64,000 nt of DNA from CAIKNB01 sp041658705 (GCA_041658705.1 JBAZZT010000008.1:1-64000); one strand, 5' to 3'. Shown: positions 14,500 to 22,856, counted from the stretch's first letter. The notes: a model not told the origin generated them from the letters alone. A program made the numbers and translations.

Positions 14500-14958
14500 T
14501 TAAATCCCAAAAAAATTGCCTACCATCAAAACGACACCCGCGCTCAATAGGCAGCCCGACATCTTTCCTACGGCCGAACCAAGCATGGTGCGTTTGTCGC
14601 TAATTCTCGCGGCTCGGGCTTTTTCTGCGATCAAGCCCTCGAAGATGCCAGCGATTCCATCTGTTACTGCGTTACCAACGACGCCTCCGATGACAGCACC
14701 CATTACACCTCCTATTTCTCCTCCGAAGATAGCCATCACAGCAAGGATGCCATTATCAATTGCACCAAAGACAATATCTGCCCACACGGAGCTAATCCTT
14801 ACTTTGAAAGGTATCAATGTAATGAGACAGAGCGCTCCCAAAAGGATTACGACCAAGCCGATGAAACGCGTATGGTAGATAAAATAGGAGCTCACCGCCA
14901 AAACGACGACGCAAAGTGTCAGAATATTGATGACGGACAGGACGTAATGGTTTTTCAT
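14500..14958 (-). CDS. Small polytopic membrane protein with glycine zipper
   Basis: 152 aa. Two hydrophobic helices near the N-terminus (about 8-30 and 33-50), a third glycine-rich helix (GGEIGGVMGAVIGGVVGN) typical of glycine-zipper packing, and a fourth at the C-terminus (LLSAGVVLMVGNFFG). A basic loop (EKARAARISDKR) lies between the last two. Function unknown. Glycine zippers occur in channel-like and oligomeric membrane proteins, so oligomerisation is a fair guess. The frame extends to a GTG at 14988, but the ATG at 14958 starts directly before the first helix. Single-gene unit, minus strand, in the array. Confidence 0.65.
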   Translation of the reverse strand: MKNHYVLSVINILTLCVVVLAVSSYFIYHTRFIGLVVILLGALCLITLIPFKVRISSVWADIVFGAIDNGILAVMAIFGGEIGGVMGAVIGGVVGNAVTDGIAGIFEGLIAEKARAARISDKRTMLGSAVGKMSGCLLSAGVVLMVGNFFGI

Positions 14959-15032
14959 GAGTCTATTGATGGATATTTTCTCATGCACGCGTCAATCGTT
15001 CAACCGGTTCTTTTGGCGTAGTCAGGAATGTA

Positions 15033-15142
15033 TGAATGCGGCGGTAGATTCGCCAGAGCGGTGCGGATGACCTCGACGATGTGACCCCACGAGAATATCT
15101 TGAGACATCGAGGAATTTTTTCATGCTCCTGACGAGAGGCGG
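15033..15142. repeat. Cassette-boundary unit c
   Basis: GCGGTAGATTCGCC, GTGCGGATGACCTCGACGAT, GTGACCCCACGAGAATATCT, ATCGAGGAATTTTTTCATGC and TGACGAGAGG in order. It matches unit a over the whole tRNA-end-plus-terminator stretch and unit b over its first part, so it is the most complete copy. Confidence 0.65.
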
Positions 15143-15144
15143 AA

Positions 15145-15174
15145 TTGGTCAATGGCAGCCTGCTCAAATATAAT
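15145..15174 (+). promoter_or_regulatory. Promoter of the glutamine amidotransferase, leaderless type
   Basis: TTGGTC (15145-15150), 18-nt spacer, TATAAT (15169-15174). ATG follows after 7 nt. Confidence 0.65.
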
Positions 15175-15181
15175 TAAGTTC

Positions 15182-15760
15182 ATGAAACTTCTAGTCGTGG
15201 ATAATGGCACATCCCACCTTCAGGCATTGTCGGCACTCTTAGCTTCGCACGAGGTAAAAGTAGTTCCGTGGAAAAAATTTTCAGAGAAGAAGATAGCATC
15301 CATTGATGCAATTATTTTATCCGGAGGGCACTCACTCCCGGTCATCGATCACGACCGGGAATATGGGAATGAGCTGAATGTGATCCGACGATCAACCCTT
15401 CCGATCATCGGTATCTGCTTAGGCTATGAGCTTATTGCCCATGCCTATGGAGCGGTCTTGCGACGTCTGGAAGCAAAAGAGAAGGGCTTCGTTCAATTGA
15501 AGGTCGTTCGACCTCACCAGATATTGCTTGGAGTGGCAGAGGCGAACGTATACGAGAGCCACCGCTGGGTCGTGGAACGTGTCACCAAACCGCTCATCGG
15601 GCTAGTTGCCTCAAAAGATGGCTACGAAATCATCGTTCATGAATCAAAACCAATCTTTGGATTCCAGTTTCATCCGGAGATGTTCCAAGACGTGACGGTT
15701 GGGGATGAAATCATGAAAAATTGCCTCGCGCTGATTCAAGAGGAGCGGTTGATTGGGTGA
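15182..15760 (+). CDS. Class I glutamine amidotransferase domain protein
   Basis: 192 aa, one GATase-1 domain. The nucleophile elbow GICLGYE (Cys79) and the His-Glu pair FQFHPEM (His164, Glu166) complete the catalytic triad, so glutamine hydrolysis to ammonia is likely intact. The oxyanion segment LSGGHSLP is also in place. It resembles the TrpG/GuaA glutaminase type, but no synthase partner is nearby, so the acceptor reaction is unknown. A stand-alone peptidase-like role is also possible. The frame is open to 15152, but TATAAT at 15169 overlaps that extension and fixes 15182. Last clear gene of the tRNA-His array. Confidence 0.85.
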   Translation: MKLLVVDNGTSHLQALSALLASHEVKVVPWKKFSEKKIASIDAIILSGGHSLPVIDHDREYGNELNVIRRSTLPIIGICLGYELIAHAYGAVLRRLEAKEKGFVQLKVVRPHQILLGVAEANVYESHRWVVERVTKPLIGLVASKDGYEIIVHESKPIFGFQFHPEMFQDVTVGDEIMKNCLALIQEERLIG

Positions 15761-15815
15761 TGGCGGTCCGAACGACCTCGACGATGTGGTTCGGCTGAAG
15801 CATCACCCTCAAGGG
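15751..15815. repeat. Cassette-boundary unit d (partial)
   Basis: GGTGATGGCGGTCCGAACG then ACCTCGACGATGTGG. It matches the first half of units a and c but lacks the tRNA-end and terminator part. It overlaps the end of the amidotransferase gene. Confidence 0.55.
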
Positions 15816-15856
15816 ACGTGTTTTGGTCTTGGGGAATAGGGTATAATCAAACTTGA

Positions 15857-15880
15857 AGCTAGTCCGTATAATAACTAGCT
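15857..15880 (+). promoter_or_regulatory. -10 box inside a 7-bp inverted repeat
   Basis: AGCTAGT and ACTAGCT flank TATAAT (15867-15872). A second TATAAT lies at about 15842. No good -35 for either. The palindrome could be an operator for the gene at 15915. Confidence 0.4.
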
Positions 15881-15914
15881 ACCTGAAAAAATTCAGTCTG
15901 TTGCTGAAAACCAT

Positions 15915-16520
15915 ATGAGCAAAGGCATCGTGATATTGATTACTGCTTTGGTCGTTGCGGGAGCCGCAGTCGGAACGGTGGCGATCGTTCGGAGTATGCC
16001 GGAGAAGCCTCTAATGTTTCGTTTTATAGAGGATAAACTTAATTCCATCATCACTCCCAAGCCGCCGCTCGGCGATTTGACGCCCGTGCGCGACCTAAGA
16101 GGAACATGGAAATCGTCTCTGGCGGGAAAAGGAGTGCAGGTCTACGGCAAATTCGTGACCGGGCCCAGTGCTACGACCATTTATGAAGATGGGGACATGG
16201 AACTGATCATCGATTCGGTGACGAATAATCTTGCTTCCGGCAAATTCCGTTATACGAATTTGTGCGTCACTGGCCAGACGGCGGCTCCAAAACCCGTCGG
16301 TACCTTTACCATCCCCAAACAGTGCACGAAAGATACGGGATACTATCCGATAACGATAAGAGTCAGCGGAAGCGCGCTGGATTTCGGTACAGTCACTGTC
16401 AGCGGCGCCACAGTCACCATGCAAGGCAGCTACACCACCGACATCATGACCGGAAGTATGACCGCGACCCTGCCTGCTTACGGAGTCCTTAAAGGAGAGT
16501 TTCATCTTAACCGGAAATAA
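15915..16520 (+). CDS. Membrane-anchored secreted protein, unknown
   Basis: 201 aa. An N-terminal hydrophobic helix (residues 4-26) lacks a clear cleavage site and probably anchors the protein with its C-terminus outside. The ectodomain looks beta-rich with Thr/Ser/Gly (SGATVTMQGSYTTDIMTGS) and two cysteines (LCVTGQ and KQCTKD) that could form a disulfide. I do not recognise a family. The start ATG follows CATATG with no strong Shine-Dalgarno sequence. An imperfect hairpin with arms ATCCG/CGGAT and TTTT follows near 16545-16573 and may end the transcript. Confidence 0.65.
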   Translation: MSKGIVILITALVVAGAAVGTVAIVRSMPEKPLMFRFIEDKLNSIITPKPPLGDLTPVRDLRGTWKSSLAGKGVQVYGKFVTGPSATTIYEDGDMELIIDSVTNNLASGKFRYTNLCVTGQTAAPKPVGTFTIPKQCTKDTGYYPITIRVSGSALDFGTVTVSGATVTMQGSYTTDIMTGSMTATLPAYGVLKGEFHLNRK

Positions 16521-16595
16521 TAGCTGCGTGTTTAGACCCTTCGACATCCGGCCTATCAACGGGTCGGATTTTGGTTTATAGTCTGGAAGATATTT

Positions 16596-17177
16596 ATGCC
16601 GCAGAAGCCCGATTGGTCAGAGTTCTACGCCATCACGCAGCACGCCTCTCCCTCGGCTCTTTTGTTCAAAGCTCTTGGGTACGTTCAGCACAGAGGTAGG
16701 GCGATCGACATCGGTGGCGGCGCGCTCAAGGATACGCGTTATCTGCTCGAACAGGGTTTTGAGGTGACGGTCATCGATAAGGAAGAGTTGATGGCGCAGG
16801 TGGCTCGAGCGATTCATTCCGTCAAACTGCATTTCGTCATCACTGCATTCGTTGATTTTGATTTTCCGAAAAATACTTTCGATCTCGCATCCGCGATGTT
16901 CGCTCTGCCCTTCAACCCGCCGGATACGTTCGAGGCCGTTATCCAAAAAATCAAGGCGTCTTTGGTTCCTGGCGGAATATTTTGCGGCCAGTTATTCGGC
17001 GCGCATGACGAATGGAGTTCGAATCCAGACATGACGTTCCACACTAAGGAGCAAGCCGAAAAATTATTCTCGGACCTGAAAATTATCGAACTGGCCGAAG
17101 AGGAACGCGATGGCAAACTAGCGAACGGCACGCCGAAACATTGGCACGTCTTTAATTTTATCGTCAGGCAAAAATGA
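16596..17177 (+). CDS. Class I SAM-dependent methyltransferase
   Basis: 193 aa. Motif I AIDIGGGALKDT (glycine-rich SAM loop) is followed by an acidic post-I strand (VTVIDKEEL) and a motif IV-like segment (FDLASAMFALPFNP), the layout of small TehB/UbiE-like Rossmann methyltransferases. The target is unknown. A TATAGT box lies 13 nt upstream of the ATG, giving a leader of only a few nucleotides. The next gene starts 23 bp downstream, so the two may be cotranscribed. Confidence 0.8.
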   Translation: MPQKPDWSEFYAITQHASPSALLFKALGYVQHRGRAIDIGGGALKDTRYLLEQGFEVTVIDKEELMAQVARAIHSVKLHFVITAFVDFDFPKNTFDLASAMFALPFNPPDTFEAVIQKIKASLVPGGIFCGQLFGAHDEWSSNPDMTFHTKEQAEKLFSDLKIIELAEEERDGKLANGTPKHWHVFNFIVRQK

Positions 17178-17200
17178 AGTCGATTTTAAATTCATAATTT

Positions 17201-17587
17201 ATGAAAATTCATACAGGTGGTTGTCGTTGCGGGGCGATTCGATTCAAGGCGACGCAAGAACCTGAATGGGTGGGTGCTTGCTATTGCGTGGATTGCCGCA
17301 AGATAAGCGGCTCCCCATACGTCGTGTTCGCGGGATACGGAGTTGGCGGCATCGAAATCTTGCAAGGCTCTCCAAAAGCCTACGCCTCGTCTAAAAAAGT
17401 CATTCGTTCCTTTTGTGAAATCTGCAGTTCGCCTTTTGCCTACGCATACAACAACGCCCCAGATAAACTTTTCATTCCGATTGGCGTCTTTGACGAGCCT
17501 GAAGACTTCAAATTACAAGAACATATCTGGACGTCGCAAAAGTTGCCCTGGATCATCATCCACGATGATTTGCCGCAGCGTGAATAA
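17201..17587 (+). CDS. GFA-family zinc protein (CENP-V/GFA fold)
   Basis: 128 aa, full length. The family zinc cysteines are visible: GGCRCG (Cys8, Cys10), CYCVDCRK and SFCEICSSP, placed as in glutathione-dependent formaldehyde-activating enzyme and related CENP-V-like proteins. Most family members are of unknown substrate, and formaldehyde activation should not be assumed. Starts 23 bp after the methyltransferase, possibly one transcript. Confidence 0.88.
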   Translation: MKIHTGGCRCGAIRFKATQEPEWVGACYCVDCRKISGSPYVVFAGYGVGGIEILQGSPKAYASSKKVIRSFCEICSSPFAYAYNNAPDKLFIPIGVFDEPEDFKLQEHIWTSQKLPWIIIHDDLPQRE

Positions 17588-17667
17588 TTGATGCATGTAT
17601 TATTTAAGTCCGCAGGAAAACGGATCTCATATTTGTCTTAAAGCCGTAAGTATAGTTTCATGTGCCT

Positions 17668-18699
17668 ATGTCCAACTTATGGGATAGGCAACGGAACGAA
17701 CGGGCGAAAGCGAAAAAAGAACGTGCCAGGTTCAGGTCTTCTTCAAACTTCGGTTCGTCGGAAGCAGAGAAGAGTTGGATTTTGGAAATGCCTCCGGAAG
17801 ATGCACGGGCGGGCGTCTTGGTCTCCGTCCATAAAAATAAAGTGGAGGTCATGCTCGATTACCTGATAATCGAAGGAAGACTGGCGCCAAACGTCCCGCC
17901 GCGAGGACTGAAGGATTTTGCCGTTGGTGATCGCGTTTGGGTGGATGGGGAGGATGAAAAGCAGGTTTTGATCCTTGGTCGAGAGGCGCGCAAGAGTTCC
18001 GTTGGTCGTACGAGAGGTGATAGGACGAGACACGCATCGTCCGAGTGGCAGGTGCTCGCGGCGAATGTTGATGTCGGCGTCATCACCGTCGCCATAAAGA
18101 ATCCGGACCTGCATCTTCAATTCATCGATCGTTACCTCATTCTTCTCCAAGACGGGGGTGTCCAGCCCGTGATTTGTTCGACAAAAGGTGATTTATCTTC
18201 CGAACGACCGTCGGTTTTGGATTTTTATGAAAGTATAGGCGTTCCCGTCATCGAAACATCCTGCCTGTTGAATCGGGGTATAGATGAACTGAAAGCGTTG
18301 CTCTTGAAGAAGGTCGCGGTATTTGTCGGACAGAGCGGGGTCGGTAAGTCCTCCCTGATCAAGGCGCTCGATCCTTCGCTCGAGATAGCCACCCAGGCCG
18401 TGAGTCCGAAGACGGGTAAGGGGCAGCATACGACGACCAAAAGCAATCTCTATCGCTGGGCTGAAGACTCTTTCATCATTGATACGCCCGGCACCCGATC
18501 TCTTGGTGTCGAGGTTATTCCAAAAGAACAAATCAGGTTTTTGTTTCCAGAATTTTTTGAACTCGCCGCGGAATGCAAGTATCGCGACTGTCTTCATCTG
18601 ACAGAGCCTGGTTGTGCCATCAAGCAAGCGTTATCGAATGAAGAACGCGTGATTGACAAGCGGCGTTACGAAAGCTACGCGCGAATGATGGAAGAGTAG
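17668..18699 (+). CDS. rsgA: Ribosome small subunit-dependent GTPase A (RsgA)
   Basis: 343 aa. Circularly permuted GTPase: G4 STKGD comes before G1 GQSGVGKSS, then G3 DTPGTRSLG. An N-terminal OB-like region precedes it, and the C-terminal zinc knuckle is present (ECKYRDCLHLTEPGCAIK). RsgA helps late 30S maturation by binding near the decoding centre and hydrolysing GTP. An upstream GTG at 17662 is possible, but the ATG at 17668 is preferred. TATAGT at 17651-17656 lies close upstream, so the leader is very short. Confidence 0.95.
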   Translation: MSNLWDRQRNERAKAKKERARFRSSSNFGSSEAEKSWILEMPPEDARAGVLVSVHKNKVEVMLDYLIIEGRLAPNVPPRGLKDFAVGDRVWVDGEDEKQVLILGREARKSSVGRTRGDRTRHASSEWQVLAANVDVGVITVAIKNPDLHLQFIDRYLILLQDGGVQPVICSTKGDLSSERPSVLDFYESIGVPVIETSCLLNRGIDELKALLLKKVAVFVGQSGVGKSSLIKALDPSLEIATQAVSPKTGKGQHTTTKSNLYRWAEDSFIIDTPGTRSLGVEVIPKEQIRFLFPEFFELAAECKYRDCLHLTEPGCAIKQALSNEERVIDKRRYESYARMMEE

Positions 18700-18733
18700 A
18701 TAAACCCAACTTTGCCTTCCACCGATGGAAGCA

Positions 18734-18844
18734 TCAGCTGGTGCGTGGTGTTTTTAGGATGAGCTTGTACAGGATGATGCCGCCGACGAGCGATCCGACG
18801 GCTGCCAGGCGGAAGGCGAGTACAGGAAATTCTTTACGGAGCAA
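18734..18844 (-). other. Possible remnant of a small membrane protein
   Basis: In the 287-bp gap before the glycosyltransferase, the minus strand encodes 36 residues with one clear hydrophobic helix (FRLAAVGSLVGGIILYKLIL). The only start is a TTG, with a stop a few codons upstream and no ribosome site. This could be the remains of a gene, or chance. Nothing else is evident in 18700-18986. Confidence 0.25.
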
Positions 18845-18986
18845 GAGATCTGCGCCGAGCTAAAAGTGCCTCAAGACATGAAGTGCGTCATCCCGCAGTT
18901 TTTTGACCTGATTAGATCCTTAATACATTCGAATAATTAAGGCCTGGGCCTATCCCCATTCTCTTTTCTGGATTAAACTGGAAGAC

Positions 18987-20165
18987 ATGAGAAGAAAGTA
19001 CTTGCGCGTCGCCTTCATCCATAACGAAAAAAAACTTGGGACAGGAGCGTCATTCATCAACGATTTGATGGCCTGTCGTTTGCGCGAATCGGGAGTTCGG
19101 GTGAAAAACTTTTATCCCAAGAATCCATTACTTGATGCGCCGCTGCATCTGAAGGGGATCAGCAACGTCTTGTTTTTCTATTCGCTCCTCGAACATAAGG
19201 ACGAGATACTCAAATACGATCTGATCCAAGGCACGACGTATACGCCGCTGGCTTTTTTGCCCTTTTCCATCCCCGTGGTGAGTCATTTCGGCTCTACGTC
19301 ATGGGGCTTTCTGAAGGCCGTGCCTTTAGCTAAAGACCTCGAACCTGCTTTGAGGAAAATTTGGCTTTGCCTGAAGAAAGCCGGCGTCATCCGCGAGTTG
19401 AATGTCCATACGCGACGCCCGTTGAGGGATGTCGCGGAGATCGAAAAGCTCGTCGCCCTGCGCGCCGACATGGTGATCGCCACGTCAGATATCGTGCGCA
19501 AGGACTTGATCGACGCGGGAGTGTCACCTGAAAACGTGCACGTCGTGCCGAACGCCATCGAAGACTATTGGTTCAGACGGCAGCCCATCGTTCCATCCGA
19601 AAATCCCTCCTTGGTTTTCTTGGGGCGAATCGGTTCAGATGTGTTCACCCTCCAACTCAAAGGCTTGGATCGGCTCATCGATTACTATCAATCTTTTCCT
19701 TCGCTGCCCAAACATACGATCGGCATCACTTTGAATGAAGGGCTGGTGCAGTGGTGCGGCCAAAAGATTCCGAACCATCATTTTTACGCTAACCTGAAGA
19801 AAGAGCTGATTCCCGATCTGCTGAACGACAAAGCGGGGAGCATCCTGCTTATCACCTCGCGTTACGAGGGATTTTCGTTGAGCCTCATCGAAGGAATGTC
19901 GCAAGGACTCATCCCGGTGACGTATCCCGTGGGTATCGCGCCGGAGATCATCCAAAACGGCAAGAACGGTTTTTTGGTCAACTCGCAATCCGAAGGCAAA
20001 AAAGCCATCGACTACCTCGTGCATCTTTCAAAAGAAGAGCGCCATCATCTGGCGGCCGCGGCTCAAGACACGGCGCGTAAATTCAGTTCAAAAGACATCA
20101 GCAAACGCCTGATCGAAGTCTACAAAGAAACCCTGAAGAAACGCTCCAGGAATGGAAGGATTTGA
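18987..20165 (+). CDS. Glycosyltransferase (GT-B fold, GT4-like)
   Basis: 392 aa. The N-terminal half opens with a Rossmann strand and glycine loop (VAFIHNEKKLGTGAS). The C-terminal half carries the GT4-type donor site: SRYEGFSLSLIEGMSQGLIP followed by APEIIQNGKNGFLV, where the two Glu residues contact the sugar nucleotide. It should transfer a sugar from an activated donor to an unknown acceptor at the cytoplasmic face. A TAAACT box ends 7 nt before the ATG (leaderless pattern). The kinase-like gene starts 33 bp downstream and probably works with it. Confidence 0.88.
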   Translation: MRRKYLRVAFIHNEKKLGTGASFINDLMACRLRESGVRVKNFYPKNPLLDAPLHLKGISNVLFFYSLLEHKDEILKYDLIQGTTYTPLAFLPFSIPVVSHFGSTSWGFLKAVPLAKDLEPALRKIWLCLKKAGVIRELNVHTRRPLRDVAEIEKLVALRADMVIATSDIVRKDLIDAGVSPENVHVVPNAIEDYWFRRQPIVPSENPSLVFLGRIGSDVFTLQLKGLDRLIDYYQSFPSLPKHTIGITLNEGLVQWCGQKIPNHHFYANLKKELIPDLLNDKAGSILLITSRYEGFSLSLIEGMSQGLIPVTYPVGIAPEIIQNGKNGFLVNSQSEGKKAIDYLVHLSKEERHHLAAAAQDTARKFSSKDISKRLIEVYKETLKKRSRNGRI

Positions 20166-20198
20166 TGTTCGGGTCGTAAGGTATATCCTGTCCAGACT

Positions 20199-21062
20199 AT
20201 GGAATTTTCGCCTTTCAAGAATGCCGGGTTTGTTTCGGCTGAAATCGCGCCTAGTCAGCTTGCGAAAGAAGTCCTTTCGGACGACGTGCAAACGGAATTC
20301 TTGTCCCGTGGTGTCTTTTTTGATGTTTACGCCATCCAAAACGAAAGAAAAGAAACGCGACCTTACGTCCTCAAGGATTTCCGCAGCGGCGACAAGTTGA
20401 GGACTCCCCAAGAGCAAGTCGCGTTATTTCAATACCAATACTATGAATGGACTTTGTTGAAAAAAGAATTGGGCGATGAATTTTTTCCTGAATCGCACTG
20501 GATCCGCAGCGCCTCGTTTACGGAGGGTGAAGCTCATGCTTATTTCGCCAAACCCGGCGTGACGCCCAATACCTATGTCGAAGTCGCAAAAACGCAGCTT
20601 GATCGTCAACTGGGAGACAGATACGGCAGAGATGATGCGAAAAAAGGAAAACTTAAGCGCCTCATGAGCGCGCTCGGCAAAATACACGCCCAGCCAAAGG
20701 ACGAAAAACCTTTCATCGGAGCGGTGATTCAAGAGCGCATTCAAGGCATCCCGTTTTCAGAAGCTTTGAAGAGGATGGACAAAAAGAAACCGAGCTACGC
20801 CCTTTTACGAAAAAATATCAAAGACTTGATCAGTGGCTTGCGCCGCTTTCACGCTGATAACGAGACCTCTGCTTTCACTTGGCATGGACTTGAGAGCGAC
20901 AACGTCGTCGCTCAAGTGGACGAAAAAGGCGAGCTAACGGGGAAAGTGATTATCTTGGACGGCAACTTCACCGAACGACCAAGCGCTATTTACAGATCAA
21001 AAGTCCTGAAGAAGATCAGCCAGAACGTATTCGCCAAGCTGGAGGAGGCTTTTGCGGCGTAG
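20199..21062 (+). CDS. Kinase-like fold protein
   Basis: 287 aa. The order of elements fits a protein-kinase-like/aminoglycoside phosphotransferase fold: beta-3 lysine in YVLKDFRSG, an N-lobe to hinge segment, a catalytic-loop-like WHGLESDNVV and a metal-binding-like ILDGNFTE in place of DFG. The canonical HxD is modified to HGLESDN, so activity is uncertain. No membrane helix. Directly downstream of a glycosyltransferase, it might phosphorylate a sugar, lipid or small molecule in the same pathway. This is an inference from motif order and context. Confidence 0.5.
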   Translation: MEFSPFKNAGFVSAEIAPSQLAKEVLSDDVQTEFLSRGVFFDVYAIQNERKETRPYVLKDFRSGDKLRTPQEQVALFQYQYYEWTLLKKELGDEFFPESHWIRSASFTEGEAHAYFAKPGVTPNTYVEVAKTQLDRQLGDRYGRDDAKKGKLKRLMSALGKIHAQPKDEKPFIGAVIQERIQGIPFSEALKRMDKKKPSYALLRKNIKDLISGLRRFHADNETSAFTWHGLESDNVVAQVDEKGELTGKVIILDGNFTERPSAIYRSKVLKKISQNVFAKLEEAFAA

Positions 21063-21111
21063 GAAGATTAATTTATAAATTTCGCGTCAACTCCACTCTG
21101 CGGAGGTCCAT

Positions 21112-21645
21112 ATGTGGCAAACGATATCCTCAAAAGAAGTTTTTTCTCATCCCCGTCTGACGCTCATCGAAGACGAGGTAGTCTTGCCTAACGGAGTAAA
21201 GACGTCATATCTCAAGTTCAGAGAACTCGGTAATGCGGTAACGGTTATCTGCAGAAACGAAAAAAACCAGATTCTTCTCCAAAGAGAGTACTCCTATCCA
21301 CCGAACCGGGATTTATATCAGTTCCTGGGAGGATTCGTTCCATCCGACGAAAATATTTCAGCTGGTGCCAATCGTGAGCTCATGGAAGAAGCGAAGTTAT
21401 TTTCGAACACGTTAGTTTCACTCGGTGAATATCTGGTGAATAACAGACGGTCTAACGCCAAGATGTTCGTTTTTCTCGCGACTGATCTGGAAGAGCGGGC
21501 GTTGCCGGGAGATCCGGAAGAGGTCATCGAAAGTTTTTGGTTCGAGGAGAGTGAGATTGATCAGATGATCGTGTGCGGAGAAATCGTCAATCCGCACGTC
21601 TTAGCCTCGTGGACTTTGTATAAGCTTAAGAAGTCGATGAATTAA
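21112..21645 (+). CDS. Nudix hydrolase
   Basis: 177 aa. A complete Nudix box runs from Gly74 through Glu80 to the REL-x-EE group (Arg88, Glu89, Glu92, Glu93). The preceding region (ILLQREYSYP and YQFLGGFVP) resembles ADP-ribose/ADP-sugar pyrophosphatases of the NudF type. The likely reaction is hydrolysis of a nucleoside diphosphate linked to a sugar, giving NMP and a phosphosugar. A strong GGAGG lies upstream of the ATG. A bidirectional terminator follows. Confidence 0.9.
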   Translation: MWQTISSKEVFSHPRLTLIEDEVVLPNGVKTSYLKFRELGNAVTVICRNEKNQILLQREYSYPPNRDLYQFLGGFVPSDENISAGANRELMEEAKLFSNTLVSLGEYLVNNRRSNAKMFVFLATDLEERALPGDPEEVIESFWFEESEIDQMIVCGEIVNPHVLASWTLYKLKKSMN

Positions 21646-21663
21646 ACTTGTTCCTATAAAACA

Positions 21664-21688
21664 AGCTCCACCCGGTCGGGTTGGAGCT
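21664..21688. terminator. Bidirectional terminator
   Basis: AGCTCCA/TGGAGCT with inner CCCG/CGGG and one bulge. TTTT follows on the plus strand, and A-rich sequence precedes it for the minus-strand gene ending at 21695. Confidence 0.75.
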
Positions 21689-21694
21689 TTTGAG

Positions 21695-22030
21695 TCAGGT
21701 GCGCTCGGGTCGGGGGACTTGGCGCAGGATGCCGGCGCTGATTGCCCTGTCGAGGAACGCGTCAATCGAGTCGGGAGCGATGGGACGTTCATCAAGGAGC
21801 GCTTCACCGGCCAGATTCATGGCTTGCATGGCGATTTCGAAGTCGCTCATCTTGCCTTTGAAGCGGTTGATCGCGCCTTCGACCACCCGATCGAAAAGTT
21901 CGATCTTTTCCGGCGTAGTCAGGCAGCCCTTGAGGCCGGGGAGTCTTGATGTGCCTTCCCAGAACAGTTCGGGCGCTATGCCGCTAAGCTCGGACAACTT
22001 GGTCAATCCCTGCGGAAATTTTCGGTCCAT
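21695..22030 (-). CDS. Unrecognised 111-aa protein
   Basis: Helical, mixed-charge protein (KIELFDRVVEGAINRFKG, then AMQAMNLAGEALLDERP). No membrane helix or signal. GGAGGT lies 5 nt before the ATG, which strongly supports translation. It converges with the Nudix gene on a shared terminator. No function can be proposed. Confidence 0.65.
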   Translation of the reverse strand: MDRKFPQGLTKLSELSGIAPELFWEGTSRLPGLKGCLTTPEKIELFDRVVEGAINRFKGKMSDFEIAMQAMNLAGEALLDERPIAPDSIDAFLDRAISAGILRQVPRPERT

Positions 22031-22079
22031 TGATACCTCCGAGGCACATAGAATGGCTTTTCTTGGATTTTGTCAAGCG

Positions 22080-22799
22080 TCAACGGGTGAGCACATCATT
22101 CCCCTCTGTCATTGCGAGCGCATAATCCAAAAGCGCGCGACAATCTCCGGATTTTTTTTCGGAACTGGCGATGAAGAACGTCCCGAAGTTGTAGGTTTTG
22201 ATTTCGACATTCCCGAAGATCGTGCGCATCTCTTGCGGAATATCTTTGGACGGATCCCACGCGGCAAAGCGTGAATAGATGGCTTTCACGAGCGGGTTCA
22301 ACACAGCGAGCCAGCCGCTGAAAAGACGCGCGTCGCAGACCACGAGTTTTCCTCCGACTTTCAAGACGCCGAAACATTTTTGTATGGCGTTTCTCCAATC
22401 CGGGACGGCGCTAATGCCCAGGATGCTCAAGACTCCGTCGAAGCCGGTTTTATCCAAATCAAGCTTTGCTGCATCTCCGGCCATGAGCGTGACGTTCGTC
22501 CAACCGTTTACCGCGCAAAGTTTTTTCGCCGCCTCGAGCATCTCCGGGCTGTAATCCTGGCCGATGATTTTTCCTTCTGGACCGACCGCCTCGATCAGAT
22601 AGGGGAAGTCCCTGCCGGATCCGCACGCGACTTCCAAGACCGAATCGCCCGGTTTGAGTCCGAGTCCTTGAGCGGCCGACCGTCTGATGTCGCGGGCGCG
22701 ACCTAAAAACGTGATGGCGTCTTGCGCGTCATACAACTTGGAGAATCTCCCCCAAAACGAATACACGTGTTTTATTTTTTCAAGTTTTTCGTCCGCCAT
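22080..22799 (-). CDS. UbiE/MenG-like SAM methyltransferase with repeat-derived C-terminus
   Basis: 239 aa. The fold starts with helices (FWGRFSKLYDAQDAITFLG), then motif I VLEVACGSGRDFPYL, post-I IIGQDYSPEMLE and motif IV FDGVLSILGISAVPDW, as in the UbiE/COQ5 group. The natural acceptor is unknown. The last 23 residues (ending ALLDYALAMTEGNDVLTR) are encoded by half of a family A dispersed repeat (22108-22151) and match translations of that repeat elsewhere, so the original C-terminus was probably replaced or extended. The GDCRALLDYALA core is the give-away. Confidence 0.85.
   Translation of the reverse strand: MADEKLEKIKHVYSFWGRFSKLYDAQDAITFLGRARDIRRSAAQGLGLKPGDSVLEVACGSGRDFPYLIEAVGPEGKIIGQDYSPEMLEAAKKLCAVNGWTNVTLMAGDAAKLDLDKTGFDGVLSILGISAVPDWRNAIQKCFGVLKVGGKLVVCDARLFSGWLAVLNPLVKAIYSRFAAWDPSKDIPQEMRTIFGNVEIKTYNFGTFFIASSEKKSGDCRALLDYALAMTEGNDVLTR
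22108..22151. repeat. Family A half-element inside a coding 3' end
   Basis: GTCATTGCGAGCGCATAATC and CAATCTCCGG, same as the left half of the copies at 136 and 22857. It lies within the last codons of the methyltransferase. Confidence 0.85.
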
Positions 22800-22856
22800 G
22801 ATCTTTATCCAAGTATATCAGGTCTTAGTAGGACTTATGCGTTTGGCGTTCTGTTC

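Noticed and set aside
11738..15815. Classical integron attC sites
   Set aside because: No clear R' and R'' core (GTTRRRY) pairs; cassette orientations are mixed and no integron integrase is present. A tRNA-end-type boundary fits better.
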